A stretch of DNA of 64,000 nucleotides from DASSQJ01 sp963772645 (GCA_963772645.1 CAVYYD010000007.1:248001-312000); one strand, 5' to 3'; shown: positions 1 through 8,350, numbered from the stretch's first letter. The notes: generated by a model from the letters alone, not told the origin. Program-made: numbers and translations.

Positions 1-548
1 GGCCTCGGCTGGGGCAGCGTGGCGAGCACCGCGTCCCGGGGCAGCGCGGTCACGAGCCGGGCGAAGGCTCCGGGGAGCTCCCGCCGGAGCGCGCGGCCGG
101 CGAACAGGTCGTTCGAGCCGACGAGCGCCGTGACGAGGTCGGGGGCGGAGGCGCCGGAGGCAGGGCCGAGCCCGCGCAGCAGCGCCAGCTGCTGGTCGAG
201 CACGTCGGCGACCCGGGCACCGGTGGCCGACAGGTTGACGAGGACGAGGTGGTGCCCGTCGGCCTCGAGGTCGCGGTGCAGCTGCCCGACCCAGCCGGCG
301 TCCCAGGCGGACGCCCCGACCGACTGCGACATCGAGTCCCCGAGGACGACCCAGCGTCGGCCGGGGCGGGACACGGAGGCGAGGTTGGACCGGGTCCACG
401 CCGCGGCGTAGGGGTCCACCTGGGCGAGCACCGAGCGCACACCGGGCAGCAGGAGCCGCGCGGCCCGCAGGGCGCGCCCGGCGCCGCGGCCGGTCCGGTT
501 GCCGTACCGCTGCAGCGCGGAGGCGGCGTCCACGAGGTCGTCCTGCAC
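1..548 (-). CDS. SGNH/GDSL-family hydrolase, partial (C-terminus beyond the window edge)
   Basis: The visible 182 residues carry block I of the SGNH hydrolases, WVVLGDSMSQSVG, at about residues 68-80, with the nucleophilic Ser in GDS, and block III, ALVGSNDLF, further on. The Asp-x-x-His block V would lie past the edge. Such enzymes are esterases or lipases; the substrate cannot be read from this part. I place the start at GTG 546-548 (VQDDLVDAA) because a TACCGT box sits six bases upstream. No signal peptide is obvious. It lies 43 bp downstream of cinA on the same strand but appears to have its own promoter. Confidence 0.8.
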   Translation of the reverse strand, partial: MQDDLVDAASALQRYGNRTGRGAGRALRAARLLLPGVRSVLAQVDPYAAAWTRSNLASVSRPGRRWVVLGDSMSQSVGASAWDAGWVGQLHRDLEADGHHLVLVNLSATGARVADVLDQQLALLRGLGPASGASAPDLVTALVGSNDLFAGRALRRELPGAFARLVTALPRDAVLATLPQPR

Positions 549-554
549 CCGGTG

Positions 555-560
555 ACGGTA
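555..560 (-). promoter_or_regulatory. -10 box TACCGT of the SGNH hydrolase gene, leaderless type
   Basis: TACCGT on the reverse strand is followed by six bases and then the GTG start at 548, so the transcript would begin at or next to the start codon. The box lies between the cinA stop and the hydrolase start. Confidence 0.5.
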
Positions 561-591
561 ACCCGCCGCTGACCGGCCGGCGTCGTGGGCC

Positions 592-1863
592 TCAGACGAG
601 CAGCTCGCGGACCAGGTGCAGGGCCACGACGACCGACCGCCTCCGCACCTCCGCCCGGCCGCCGGGCAGGACGACGCGGCGGTGCACGGCCCGGCCGGCG
701 TCGGCGGCACACAGGTGCACCAGGCCGACCGGCTTCTCCGGCGAGCCGCCGGTGGGCCCGGCGACGCCGGTCACGGACACGCCGACGTCGGCGCCCATCC
801 GTTCCCGGACTCCGGCGGCCATCGCCCGGGCCACCTCCTCGCTGACCGCGCCGACCCGCTCGAGCAGGTCGGTGGGGACCCCGAGCAGGTCGTGCTTGGC
901 CTCGTTGGAGTAGGTGACGAGCCCCCCGAGCAGGTACGCCGAGGACCCGGACCGGTCGGCGATCCGGGCCGCGAGGAGACCGGCCGTGCACGACTCGGCG
1001 GTGGCGATGGTGGCGCCGGCGGCGATCAGCCGCTGCGCCACGACGTCGTCGACGGTGGTGCCGTCGGGGGAGTAGAGGGCCTCGCCGAAGTCGGCCACCA
1101 GGGCTCGGCGCAGGCCGTCGACGGCGTCGGCGTCCTCGGCCCGGGAGCGGGTGACGAGCTCGAGCTCGCCGTCGTGCAGGCAGGTCGTCACCTCGAGGCG
1201 GTCGGCGACGGTGGCGTGCCGGCGGAGCGAGGCGGCGAGCTCGGACTCCGGGGTGTCCCAGAACCGCAGCGTGTCCTGGCGCAGCTCGGTGCGTCCGCGC
1301 AGCGCGGCGCGCACGAGCGGGTCGGCGAGCGCGGCCGGCCACATCCCCTGGAGCTCCCGCGGGGGCCCGGGCAGGACGAGCACCGGGGGAGCGGGGGAGC
1401 CCTCCGGCGGGGGGACGACGAGCCCGGGGGCCGTGCCGACCGGCTCGAGGACGGAGGCTCCCTCGGGCACGAGCGCCTGCTTGCGCGTGCTCGCCGCGGT
1501 GGCCTCGGGGTCGGTCCGCCAGCCCCGGGCCGCGACGAGCCGCTCGACGATCCGGCCGACCCGCTCGGCGAGCGCCTCGTCGACGTGCATCGGCCGCTGC
1601 TGGACGTCCGCCACGACCCGGGCGGTGAGGTCGTCGGCCGTCGGCCCGAGCCCGCCCGAGGTGATGACCAGGTCGTTGCCGGCGGCGGCGAGGTAGCGCA
1701 GCGCAGACGCCAGGTCCTCGGGCCGGTCGCCGACGACCACGACCTGCCCGATGTCGACCCCCTCCCGGCGCAGCTGTTCGGCGAGCCAGGGCCCGTTGCG
1801 GTCGGCGACCCGACCGGTCAGGACCTCGGTGCCGGTGACGACGACGGCTGCGCGGGTGCCCAC
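592..1863 (-). CDS. cinA: CinA family protein (nicotinamide-nucleotide amidohydrolase)
   Basis: 423 residues, near the family's usual length. The N-terminal molybdopterin-binding-like (MoCF) domain opens with VVVTGTEVLTGRVADRNG and contains SGGLGPTADDLT. The C-terminal PncC domain (from about residue 260) has TAESCTAGLLAARIADRSG, with the conserved Ser, and VSVTGVAGPTGG. The family deamidates NMN to nicotinate mononucleotide in pyridine-nucleotide salvage and is linked to competence in some bacteria. I chose GTG 1861-1863 rather than an upstream start because the protein then begins MGTRAAVVVTGTE, as relatives do, and because TAGGAT lies seven bases before it. The downstream SGNH hydrolase gene seems separately promoted. 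Confidence 0.93.
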   Translation of the reverse strand: MGTRAAVVVTGTEVLTGRVADRNGPWLAEQLRREGVDIGQVVVVGDRPEDLASALRYLAAAGNDLVITSGGLGPTADDLTARVVADVQQRPMHVDEALAERVGRIVERLVAARGWRTDPEATAASTRKQALVPEGASVLEPVGTAPGLVVPPPEGSPAPPVLVLPGPPRELQGMWPAALADPLVRAALRGRTELRQDTLRFWDTPESELAASLRRHATVADRLEVTTCLHDGELELVTRSRAEDADAVDGLRRALVADFGEALYSPDGTTVDDVVAQRLIAAGATIATAESCTAGLLAARIADRSGSSAYLLGGLVTYSNEAKHDLLGVPTDLLERVGAVSEEVARAMAAGVRERMGADVGVSVTGVAGPTGGSPEKPVGLVHLCAADAGRAVHRRVVLPGGRAEVRRRSVVVALHLVRELLV

Positions 1864-1870
1864 GGTGCCG

Positions 1871-1876
1871 ATCCTA
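1871..1876 (-). promoter_or_regulatory. -10 box TAGGAT of cinA, leaderless type
   Basis: Reverse-strand TAGGAT, then CGGCACC, then GTG. No ribosome binding site precedes the start, which fits leaderless initiation. The -35 region about 17 bases upstream is not close to TTGACA. Confidence 0.5.
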
Positions 1877-2030
1877 GGTGGGGGAGGAGCCGGTCCGTCC
1901 GTGGACACCCCCCAGGTCCGGCGACGCGCAGCCGACCGCGGGCGCCCGACGTCTGGCACCGTCGGAGGTGCCCCCCGGGCCGTGCCCCTCCGGCGCGGCC
2001 CGCACCGAGACCGGACGGAAGGAACTCCAC

Positions 2031-2612
2031 GTGGACATCACCGAGATCATCCAGCACCAGCACGAGGAGCAGCGCCGCGGCTTCGCGCAGCTGGAGGAGT
2101 GGCCGCGCGAGGACCACGACGGGCTCGCCGCCGTGTGGCGCCGGCTGTCCATCCTCCTGGAGTCGCACGCCGAGGCGGAGGAGCGGTACTTCTACCCGCA
2201 CCTGCTCGACCTCGGCACCGGCAGCGCCGACGCCGACAGCGCGCACGAGGAGGTGCAGGACGCCGTGCACGACCACAACGCCCTGCGCGCCGCGATCCGC
2301 CGGGTGGCCGACGCCGAGGTCGGCTCGGAGCAGTGGTGGACCGCGGTCGTCGACGCCAACACCGAGAACAGCGACCACATGGGCGAGGAGGAGCGCCAGG
2401 ACCTCGCCGACTTCCGCCAGCAGGCCACCCTCGAGCTGCGGCACGAGATCGCGGTGCAGTTCCTGCGCTTCCAGGCCGAGCACGCGGCGACCGGCGTCCA
2501 GCCGCGGGACAAGGACCCCCAGGAGTACGCCGAGACCGAGTCCGCCGGTACCGGCGAGGGGCAGAAGCCCGGGGCGGGCGAGTCGGTCACCGTGTCGGAG
2601 TCGGGGGGCTGA
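2031..2612 (+). CDS. hemerythrin HHE domain protein
   Basis: 193 residues. The four-helix hemerythrin pattern is visible: HQHEEQRRGFAQLEE near the N-terminus, ESHAEAEERYFYPHL, VHDHNALR and SDHMGEEERQDL supply the His and acidic residues expected to bind a di-iron centre. The last 45 residues are a charged tail without the fold. Such proteins bind O2, NO or iron; the specific role is unknown. The GTG start at 2031 follows GGAAGGA at suitable distance, which favours it over the long upstream in-frame extension. Codon use matches the neighbours. It is the last forward-strand gene before the dif-like site. Confidence 0.88.
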   Translation: MDITEIIQHQHEEQRRGFAQLEEWPREDHDGLAAVWRRLSILLESHAEAEERYFYPHLLDLGTGSADADSAHEEVQDAVHDHNALRAAIRRVADAEVGSEQWWTAVVDANTENSDHMGEEERQDLADFRQQATLELRHEIAVQFLRFQAEHAATGVQPRDKDPQEYAETESAGTGEGQKPGAGESVTVSESGG

Positions 2613-2643
2613 GGCCACCCTCGAGCGGGACCATCACTCCGCG

Positions 2644-2671
2644 GTCTGACATAATGTCGATTATCGGCGTT
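2644..2671 (-). other. dif: dif-like chromosome dimer resolution site (XerC/XerD target)
   Basis: Read on the reverse strand the 28 bp divide into AACGCCGATAA (XerC arm), TCGACA (centre) and TTATGTCAGAC (XerD arm). From memory the actinobacterial dif consensus is TTSRCCGATAA, TVNACA, TTATGTCAAGT; all positions from the S to the final CA of TTATGTCA match in one run. The site is AT-rich against the local background and sits in the 88-bp gap between two convergent genes. A further TTATGTCGACC on the forward strand (2670-2680) makes an imperfect inverted repeat with the XerD arm, so the segment could also fold as a hairpin. Confidence 0.7.
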
Positions 2672-2700
2672 ATGTCGACCCACGGAACGGACCCGACGGC

Positions 2701-5076
2701 TCAGCGTCCCACGTAGGCCGCCAGGTGCTGCCCGGTCAGCGTCGAGCGTGCCTCGACGAGGTCGGCCGGGGTGCCCTCGAACACCACCCGGCCACCGTCG
2801 TGACCGGCGCCCGGACCGAGGTCGACGATCCAGTCCGCGTGCGCCATCACCGCCCGGTGGTGCTCGACGACCAGCACCGACGTGCCGCCGTCGACGAGCC
2901 GGTCGAGCAACCCGAGCAGCTGCTCGACGTCGGCCAGGTGCAGGCCGGTGGTCGGCTCGTCGAGGACGTACACCCCGGCGGCCTCGCCCATCCGGCTCGC
3001 CAGCTTGAGCCGCTGCCGCTCACCCCCGGAGAGCGCGGTGAGCGGCTGGCCGAGGGTGAGGTAGCCGAGGCCGACGTCGACGAGACGCTCGAGGACCCGG
3101 CGCGCCGCGGGCACCGCGGCCTCGCCGTCGGCGAAGTGCGCCAGGGCCTGCTCGACCGACATCGCGAGGACCTCGCTGATGTCCTTCCCGCCGAGCCGGT
3201 AGCCCAGGACGTCGGCCTGGAAGCGCCGGCCCTCGCACTCCTGACACGGGATGGCCACCCCGGCCATCACCGCGAGGTCGGTGTAGAGGACCCCGGCGCC
3301 GTTGCAGACCGGGCAGGCGCCCTCCGAGTTCGGGCTGAAGAGCGCCGGCGTGACCCCGTTGGCCCGGGCGAAGGCCTTGCGGACCGGGTCCAGCAGGCCG
3401 GTGTAGGTGGCCGGGTTGCTGCGCCGGGAGCCGCGGATCGGGGCCTGGTCGACGACGACGACCCCCTCCCGGCCCGCCACCGAGCCCTGGACCAGCGAGC
3501 TCTTGCCGGAGCCGGCGACACCGGTGAGGACGCAGAGGACGCCGAGCGGGATGTCGAGGTCGACGTCGCGCAGGTTGTGGGTTCGCGCGCCGCGCACCGG
3601 CAGGTGCCCGCTCGGAGGGCGCACCGACGCCTTGAGCGCCGCGGTGTCTCCGAGGTGCCGGCCGGTCAGGGTGCCGCTGCGCCGGAGGCCGGCGACGTCC
3701 CCCTCGTAGACCACCTCTCCCCCGCCGGCCCCGGCACCCGGCCCGAGGTCCACGACGTGGTCCGCGACCGCGATGACCTCGGGCTTGTGCTCGACGACGA
3801 GGACGGTGTTGCCCTTGTCCCGCAGCCGGCGGAGCAGGGAGTTCATCCGCTCGATGTCGTGCGGGTGCAGCCCGATCGTCGGCTCGTCGAAGACGTAGGT
3901 GACGTCGGTGAGCGAGGAGCCGAGGTGGCGCACCATCTTCACCCGCTGCGCCTCGCCCCCGGACAGGGTCCCGGCCGCACGGTCGAGGCTGAGGTAGCCC
4001 AGGCCGATCTCGACGAACGAGTCGAGCGTCTCCCCCAGCGCGCTGAGCAGGGGTGCGACCGACGGCTCGCCGAGGTCGCGCACCCAGGCCGCGAGGTCGC
4101 TGACCTGCATCGCGCACAGCTCGGCGATGTTCCGGCCACCGACCAGGGAGGAGCGGGCGAGCTCGCTGAGCCGGGTTCCGCCGCAGTCGGGGCAGGTCTG
4201 GAAGGTCACCGCCCGCTCGACGAACGCGCGCACGTGCGGCTGCAGGGAGTCCACGTCCTTGGACAGCATCGACTTCTGGATGCGCGGGACGAGCCCCTCG
4301 TAGGTGAGGTTGATCGAGTCGACCTTGATCCGCCGGGGCGCTCCGTAGAGGAACTCCTCGCGCTGGCGCCTGGTGAACGCCCGGATCGGCCGGTCGGCCG
4401 GGACGACGGCGGCGAAGATCCGCCCGTACCAGCCGTCCTTGCTGTACCCCGGCACGGTGATCGCCCCCTCCGCCAGCGACCTGTCCTCGTCGACGAGCTG
4501 GCTGAGGTCGATCTCGGAGACCGACCCCAGCCCCTCGCACCGCGGGCACATCCCGCCGGTGATGCTGAACCGGCGCCGCGCCTTGGTGGTCCGGCCGGCC
4601 TTCTCGACGGTGACGGCGCCGGCGCCGCTGGCGGTCGCGACGTTGAAGGAGAACGCCTGGGCCGAGCCGACGTGTGGGGCCCCGAGCCGGCTGAAGAGGA
4701 TGCGCAGCATCGCCAGCGCGTCGGTGACGGTGCCCACCGTGGACCTCGGGTTGCCGCCCATCCGCTCCTGGTCGACGAGGATCGCCGTCGTCAGGCCGTC
4801 GAGGACGTCGACGTCCGGACGGGCCAGGGTCGGCATGAACCCCTGGACGAAGGTGCTGTACGTCTCGTTGATGAGCCGCTGGGACTCCGCCGCGATCGTC
4901 CCGAAGACCAGCGAGCTCTTGCCGGAGCCGGAGACGCCGGTGACGACGGTTAGCCTGCGCTTCGGCAGCTCGACGCTGACGTCCTTGAGGTTGTTCACCC
5001 GCGCGCCGTGGACCCGGATCCGGTCGTGGCTGTCCGCGGCTGCCGGTGCCGCCCCTCCGGTGGAGCTGTCGGTCAT
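2701..5076 (-). CDS. UvrA-like ABC-ATPase of the short (UvrA2/DrrC-like) class
   Basis: 791 residues, about 150 fewer than housekeeping UvrA. Two ATP-binding halves are seen: Walker A GVSGSGKSS at residues 47-55 with signature LSGGEAQRVKM, then GVAGSGKSSL with LSGGERQRLKL. Zinc-type Cys pairs occur as CPRCEGLG, CPDCGG and CPVCNGAG with CQEC. The shortening falls in the first half, after Walker A, where UvrA normally carries the UvrB-binding insertion. UvrA2 of Deinococcus and DrrC of anthracycline producers have this form and help tolerate DNA-damaging drugs. The ATG has GGAGG eight bases upstream. No LexA-type box was found before it. It probably does not work through UvrB. Confidence 0.9.
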   Translation of the reverse strand: MTDSSTGGAAPAAADSHDRIRVHGARVNNLKDVSVELPKRRLTVVTGVSGSGKSSLVFGTIAAESQRLINETYSTFVQGFMPTLARPDVDVLDGLTTAILVDQERMGGNPRSTVGTVTDALAMLRILFSRLGAPHVGSAQAFSFNVATASGAGAVTVEKAGRTTKARRRFSITGGMCPRCEGLGSVSEIDLSQLVDEDRSLAEGAITVPGYSKDGWYGRIFAAVVPADRPIRAFTRRQREEFLYGAPRRIKVDSINLTYEGLVPRIQKSMLSKDVDSLQPHVRAFVERAVTFQTCPDCGGTRLSELARSSLVGGRNIAELCAMQVSDLAAWVRDLGEPSVAPLLSALGETLDSFVEIGLGYLSLDRAAGTLSGGEAQRVKMVRHLGSSLTDVTYVFDEPTIGLHPHDIERMNSLLRRLRDKGNTVLVVEHKPEVIAVADHVVDLGPGAGAGGGEVVYEGDVAGLRRSGTLTGRHLGDTAALKASVRPPSGHLPVRGARTHNLRDVDLDIPLGVLCVLTGVAGSGKSSLVQGSVAGREGVVVVDQAPIRGSRRSNPATYTGLLDPVRKAFARANGVTPALFSPNSEGACPVCNGAGVLYTDLAVMAGVAIPCQECEGRRFQADVLGYRLGGKDISEVLAMSVEQALAHFADGEAAVPAARRVLERLVDVGLGYLTLGQPLTALSGGERQRLKLASRMGEAAGVYVLDEPTTGLHLADVEQLLGLLDRLVDGGTSVLVVEHHRAVMAHADWIVDLGPGAGHDGGRVVFEGTPADLVEARSTLTGQHLAAYVGR

Positions 5077-5347
5077 CGGGTTCCCTCCGTCGGCGGGCCG
5101 CCCCCGCGTGCCTGGTGGCCAGGGCCGGGGATGACCACGGTCGCGGACGGTACGACACCGGGCGGGCGCTCCCCAGATGCTGCCACGGCCCCCCTTCCGT
5201 GCGGAGGATCACAGGGGGCCCGAACGGGTGGTATTTCCGCAGGTGGGTGTCGAAACCGCGACGCCGTGTCTATGGTGACGGTGTCAGGCGAAGCAGGGCG
5301 CGTGGCGGGCCCCGCAAGGGGTCGTCTGTACGGCAGGAAACGAGATC

Positions 5348-6796
5348 GTGGTGCTCCCGAGAGGTGGCGCGCACCGAACGGCCCGGTGGGTCGCGGGTGC
5401 GCTGGCGTCGGTCGTCGTCGGTGTGGTGGCCCCGGCCACGGCCGCGGCCGAGGACCCGGTGCCGCTGAACACCCTCTCCACCGCCGCCCCCTCCCCCGTC
5501 CCGACCGCCACGGTGGCGCCCTCCCCCGCCCCGACGGCGACGACGAGCGCCCGGACCGCCGCGACGAGCACACCCAGCCCGACGACGACGACGACGACGT
5601 CGACGACCCCGACGACGCTGTCGACCCCGGCGGTCAACCCCCCCGACGAGGGGCACTCCGAGCCCGACCACCCCGAGCCGCTGTCCGGGGCGTTCCTCTT
5701 CGCCCAGATCGCCGAGGCCGAGCGCATCTCGGGGGTCCTCGAGGCCTCGAACACCGAGGTCGCCGCGGCGATGCGGACCATGGACACCCTCTCGGACCGC
5801 TCGAACGCGCTTCTCGAGTCGCTCGTCGAGGCCAAGGAGACCGAGCGGGCCGCCACCCAGGAGGCCGACGACGCGCACGCCGAGCTCGTCCGGCTCGAGG
5901 CGCGCCTGGCCGCCGCCCGCGCCGTGGTCCGCGACTGGGTCTTCGACGTCTACTCCAGCGGCGGGGGCGACTCGGACATCTCCGGGATGCTCACCGCGCT
6001 CCAGCAGGAGCCCGACCAGGTCGGCGACCCGCTCGGCGACCTGTCCTACATCACCGAGCAGCGCACCCGGGCGCTCCAGGACGTCCGGATCCTCACCGCC
6101 GAGCAGACCCGCCTCAGCGCCACCGCCGAGCAGGCGCGGGCGACGGCGGAGGCCGCCCGGGAGCGGATCGAGGCCGACAAGAAGTCCCTCGACGCGGTGA
6201 TGGAGGAGCAGAAGGCCAAGATCGGCGACCTGCGCAAGCTCCAGATGGCCGAGGTCGAGAAGGCCGGGCCGGTGGCGAGCATCCTCGTCGGTGCGCGCAC
6301 CACCGAGGCCAGGGCTGCCGCCCAGCGGCTGCGCGACGCCCTGACGGCCTCCGTGGTCGACACCGCGGACATCGGCAAGCCGTGCACCGAGGACACGAAC
6401 ACCTACCCCAACGGGCTGCTGCCGCCGAGCGCGCTCTGCCCGGTGTGGGGCGCGGAGGGCGAGCGGCTGGCCCCGGGCGCCGCCGCCTCGTTCAGCGCCC
6501 TGAGCAAGGCCTACGCGGCCCAGACGGGCACCCCCCTGTGCATCACCGACTCCTACCGGTCCCTGCCCGAGCAGGTCTCGGTCAAGGCGACCCGCGGCGC
6601 CTGGGCGGCGACACCGGGCACCAGCCGGCACGGGCTCGGGCTCGCCGTGGACCTCTGCGGCGGTGTCGAGGACTTCGGCTCGGCGGCGCACCGGTGGATG
6701 CGGCAGAACGCCCCGCTCTACGGCTGGTTCCACCCGTCGTGGGCCTCGGCCGGCGGATCCCTCCCCGAGCCGTGGCACTGGGAGTACGCAGGCTGA
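5348..6796 (+). CDS. secreted M15 (VanY-type) D,D-carboxypeptidase with N-terminal coiled coil
   Basis: 482 residues. A signal peptide (positively charged start, hydrophobic 14-28, likely cleavage after ATAAA) is followed by a Thr/Pro/Ser-rich linker (about 40-100), a long Ala/Glu/Arg-rich coiled coil (about 115-310) and a VanY-type domain (about 335-482). Metal-binding residues of the M15 family are present: SRHGLGLAVDL gives H428 and D435, and PWHWEY gives H477. The enzyme should trim the terminal D-Ala from peptidoglycan stems outside the membrane; the coiled coil may tether or regulate it, as in NlpC/P60 proteins of Gram-positives. GTG 5348 has AGGAAA nine bases upstream. The 271-bp divergent gap before it shows only a weak promoter candidate (TGTCGA, 17 bp, TATGGT near 5248-5276). 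Confidence 0.88.
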   Translation: MVLPRGGAHRTARWVAGALASVVVGVVAPATAAAEDPVPLNTLSTAAPSPVPTATVAPSPAPTATTSARTAATSTPSPTTTTTTSTTPTTLSTPAVNPPDEGHSEPDHPEPLSGAFLFAQIAEAERISGVLEASNTEVAAAMRTMDTLSDRSNALLESLVEAKETERAATQEADDAHAELVRLEARLAAARAVVRDWVFDVYSSGGGDSDISGMLTALQQEPDQVGDPLGDLSYITEQRTRALQDVRILTAEQTRLSATAEQARATAEAARERIEADKKSLDAVMEEQKAKIGDLRKLQMAEVEKAGPVASILVGARTTEARAAAQRLRDALTASVVDTADIGKPCTEDTNTYPNGLLPPSALCPVWGAEGERLAPGAAASFSALSKAYAAQTGTPLCITDSYRSLPEQVSVKATRGAWAATPGTSRHGLGLAVDLCGGVEDFGSAAHRWMRQNAPLYGWFHPSWASAGGSLPEPWHWEYAG

Positions 6797-6835
6797 CCGG
6801 GAGCGGCGTGCCCCCTGGTCGCCCAGCCGCCGGCG

Positions 6836-8191
6836 TCAGGACACCGTGTGCTCGTGGTGCTCCTTGACCGGGAGCATGACCGCGAACCCGGCGGCGAGCA
6901 CGAGCACGATGCCGAGGATGCCCCAGTACTGCGTGTTGTCCGCGCCCGTGACGACCGCTCCGATCGCGATGAACACGCCGAAGGCTGCTGGGGAGAGGAA
7001 GGAGACCACGCGCCCGGTGGTGGCGTAGAGCCCGAAGATCTCGCCGCCCTTGCCCTCGGGGACGAGCCGGGCGAGGAAGCTTCGGGACGCCGCCTGCGCG
7101 GGACCGACGAAGACCGTCATCAGCAGACCGAGCACCCAGAACACGATCGTGCCGCCGCCGTGGAGGATGAAGATGAGCAGCCCGAGGACCACGAGCGCGC
7201 CGAGGGAGACGAGGATGACGCGCTTGGGGCCGAGCCGGTCGTCGAGCATCCCGAAGCCCATCGTCGCGACGCCGGCGACGATGTTCGCGGCGGCGCCGAA
7301 GACGATGACGTCACCTGCGGACATCCCGAACGTCCCGGCCGCGAGGACGGCCCCGAACGCGAAGACCCCGGCGAGGCCGTCACGGAAGAGCGCCGAGGCG
7401 AGGAGGAAGTACACCGTGTGCCGGGAGACGCGCCAGAGCCCGGTGATCGACCGCCAGACGAGCTGGTAGGAGCGGACCACCCCGACCCGCGGGGCCCGCT
7501 GGACCACCCGGTCCTTGAGCACGAGGAACGCCGGGACGGTGAAGATCAGCGTCCACAGGCCGCAGACGAGCATCGAGACCCGGATGTCCATGCCGTCGGC
7601 CCCGGTGACCCCGAAGAGGCCGACGTCGGGCTTGATGAAGAGGAAGTAGATCAGCAGCAGGACGACGATGCCGCCGAGGTAGCCCATCCCCCACCCGAAC
7701 CCGGACACCCGGCCGACCGTGCGCGAGGTCGCGACCTGGTCGATGGTCGAGTTGTAGTTCACCCCGGCGATCTCCGAGACGACCGAGCCCACCGCGAGCA
7801 GGCCGAGCCCGACCCAGAGGTACGCCGGCTCGGGCCGGACGACGAACAGGGCCGCCGAGAGGGCGGCGAGCACCCACGTGAGGGTGCGCAGGTTGTGGAC
7901 GGTGCGACCGGACCGGTCGGAGTTCTGCCCGAGCACCGGCGCGAGGAGGGCGACGAACAGCCCGGCGAGTGCGGTCGAGACCGACAGCGCCGTCGACGTC
8001 GTGTTCGTCGCCCCGAAGCTCGAGGAGGTGATGTAGACGGAGAAGACGAAGGTGGTGATCACCGTGTTGAACGGCTGGGTTCCCCAGTCCCACATCCCCC
8101 AGGCGAGGACCCGCCGCTTGACGGTGGGAGGTGCGACGTCGAGCGCCGAGGGGCCGGTCAGGTCCGTCGGGACCGAGGGGGGCGTGCTCAC
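6836..8191 (-). CDS. MFS transporter, UMF1 (Atg22-like) family
   Basis: About 451 residues with twelve hydrophobic segments. The opening motif of the family is clear: AWGMWDWGTQPFNTVI just before TM1, and LLAPVLGQNSDRSGR after TM2, the usual MFS loop. The substrate of bacterial UMF1 members is generally unknown; the yeast relative exports amino acids from the vacuole. The longest frame starts at GTG 8209, but GTG 8191 has TACCGT seven bases before it and fits leaderless initiation, so I prefer 8191. It diverges from rbpA and shares with it a 220-bp regulatory gap containing a Crp-like palindrome. Confidence 0.85.
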   Translation of the reverse strand: MSTPPSVPTDLTGPSALDVAPPTVKRRVLAWGMWDWGTQPFNTVITTFVFSVYITSSSFGATNTTSTALSVSTALAGLFVALLAPVLGQNSDRSGRTVHNLRTLTWVLAALSAALFVVRPEPAYLWVGLGLLAVGSVVSEIAGVNYNSTIDQVATSRTVGRVSGFGWGMGYLGGIVVLLLIYFLFIKPDVGLFGVTGADGMDIRVSMLVCGLWTLIFTVPAFLVLKDRVVQRAPRVGVVRSYQLVWRSITGLWRVSRHTVYFLLASALFRDGLAGVFAFGAVLAAGTFGMSAGDVIVFGAAANIVAGVATMGFGMLDDRLGPKRVILVSLGALVVLGLLIFILHGGGTIVFWVLGLLMTVFVGPAQAASRSFLARLVPEGKGGEIFGLYATTGRVVSFLSPAAFGVFIAIGAVVTGADNTQYWGILGIVLVLAAGFAVMLPVKEHHEHTVS

Positions 8192-8198
8192 GCACGGA

Positions 8199-8204
8199 AC
8201 GGTA
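8199..8204 (-). promoter_or_regulatory. -10 box TACCGT of the UMF1-type transporter
   Basis: TACCGT, seven bases, then GTG 8191 on the reverse strand; no Shine-Dalgarno sequence is visible for either candidate start. Confidence 0.4.
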
Positions 8205-8282
8205 TCCACGCCGGGCCGCCGGCGGCAGCGCGACGCGAGGTTTCCGCGGCTCGGATGTGTCGCCAGACCGGCGGAACCACCT

Positions 8283-8306
8283 TGTGACGCCTGTCACAGG
8301 CGTCAC
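8283..8306. promoter_or_regulatory. Crp/FNR-type palindromic operator between the UMF1 transporter and rbpA
   Basis: TGTGA-N6-TCACA at 8283-8298 is an exact match to the Crp core. It lies inside a longer perfect dyad, GTGACGCCTGT and ACAGGCGTCAC around one central C (8284-8306). It ends 18 bp upstream of the rbpA SigR-like -35 element and lies about 90 bp upstream of the transporter start. A Crp/GlxR-family regulator is the likely ligand; which gene it controls is open. Confidence 0.6.
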
Positions 8307-8324
8307 CGGCATCCGGCGCGCCCC

Positions 8325-8350
8325 GGAACAACGAACCCCGGTTGCACGTT
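8325..8350 (+). promoter_or_regulatory. SigR/SigH-type promoter of rbpA
   Basis: GGAAC at 8325-8329, exactly 18 bases, then GTT at 8348-8350. This is the thiol-oxidative-stress ECF sigma consensus (GGAAT/C-N18-GTT) of Streptomyces SigR and mycobacterial SigH. rbpA is a known SigR target in Streptomyces. The -10 lies 65 bp before the ATG, leaving a normal leader with a ribosome binding site. Confidence 0.65.

Noticed and set aside
5077..5347. Possible c-di-AMP (ydaO) riboswitch before the M15 peptidase
   Set aside because: Such switches often precede actinobacterial cell-wall hydrolases, but none of the conserved sequence blocks could be found here.
8332..8345. CGAAC-CCCG-GTTGC resembling a LexA box in the rbpA promoter
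   Set aside because: The right half ends GC rather than CG and the sequence falls in the spacer of the SigR-like promoter; chance is more likely.
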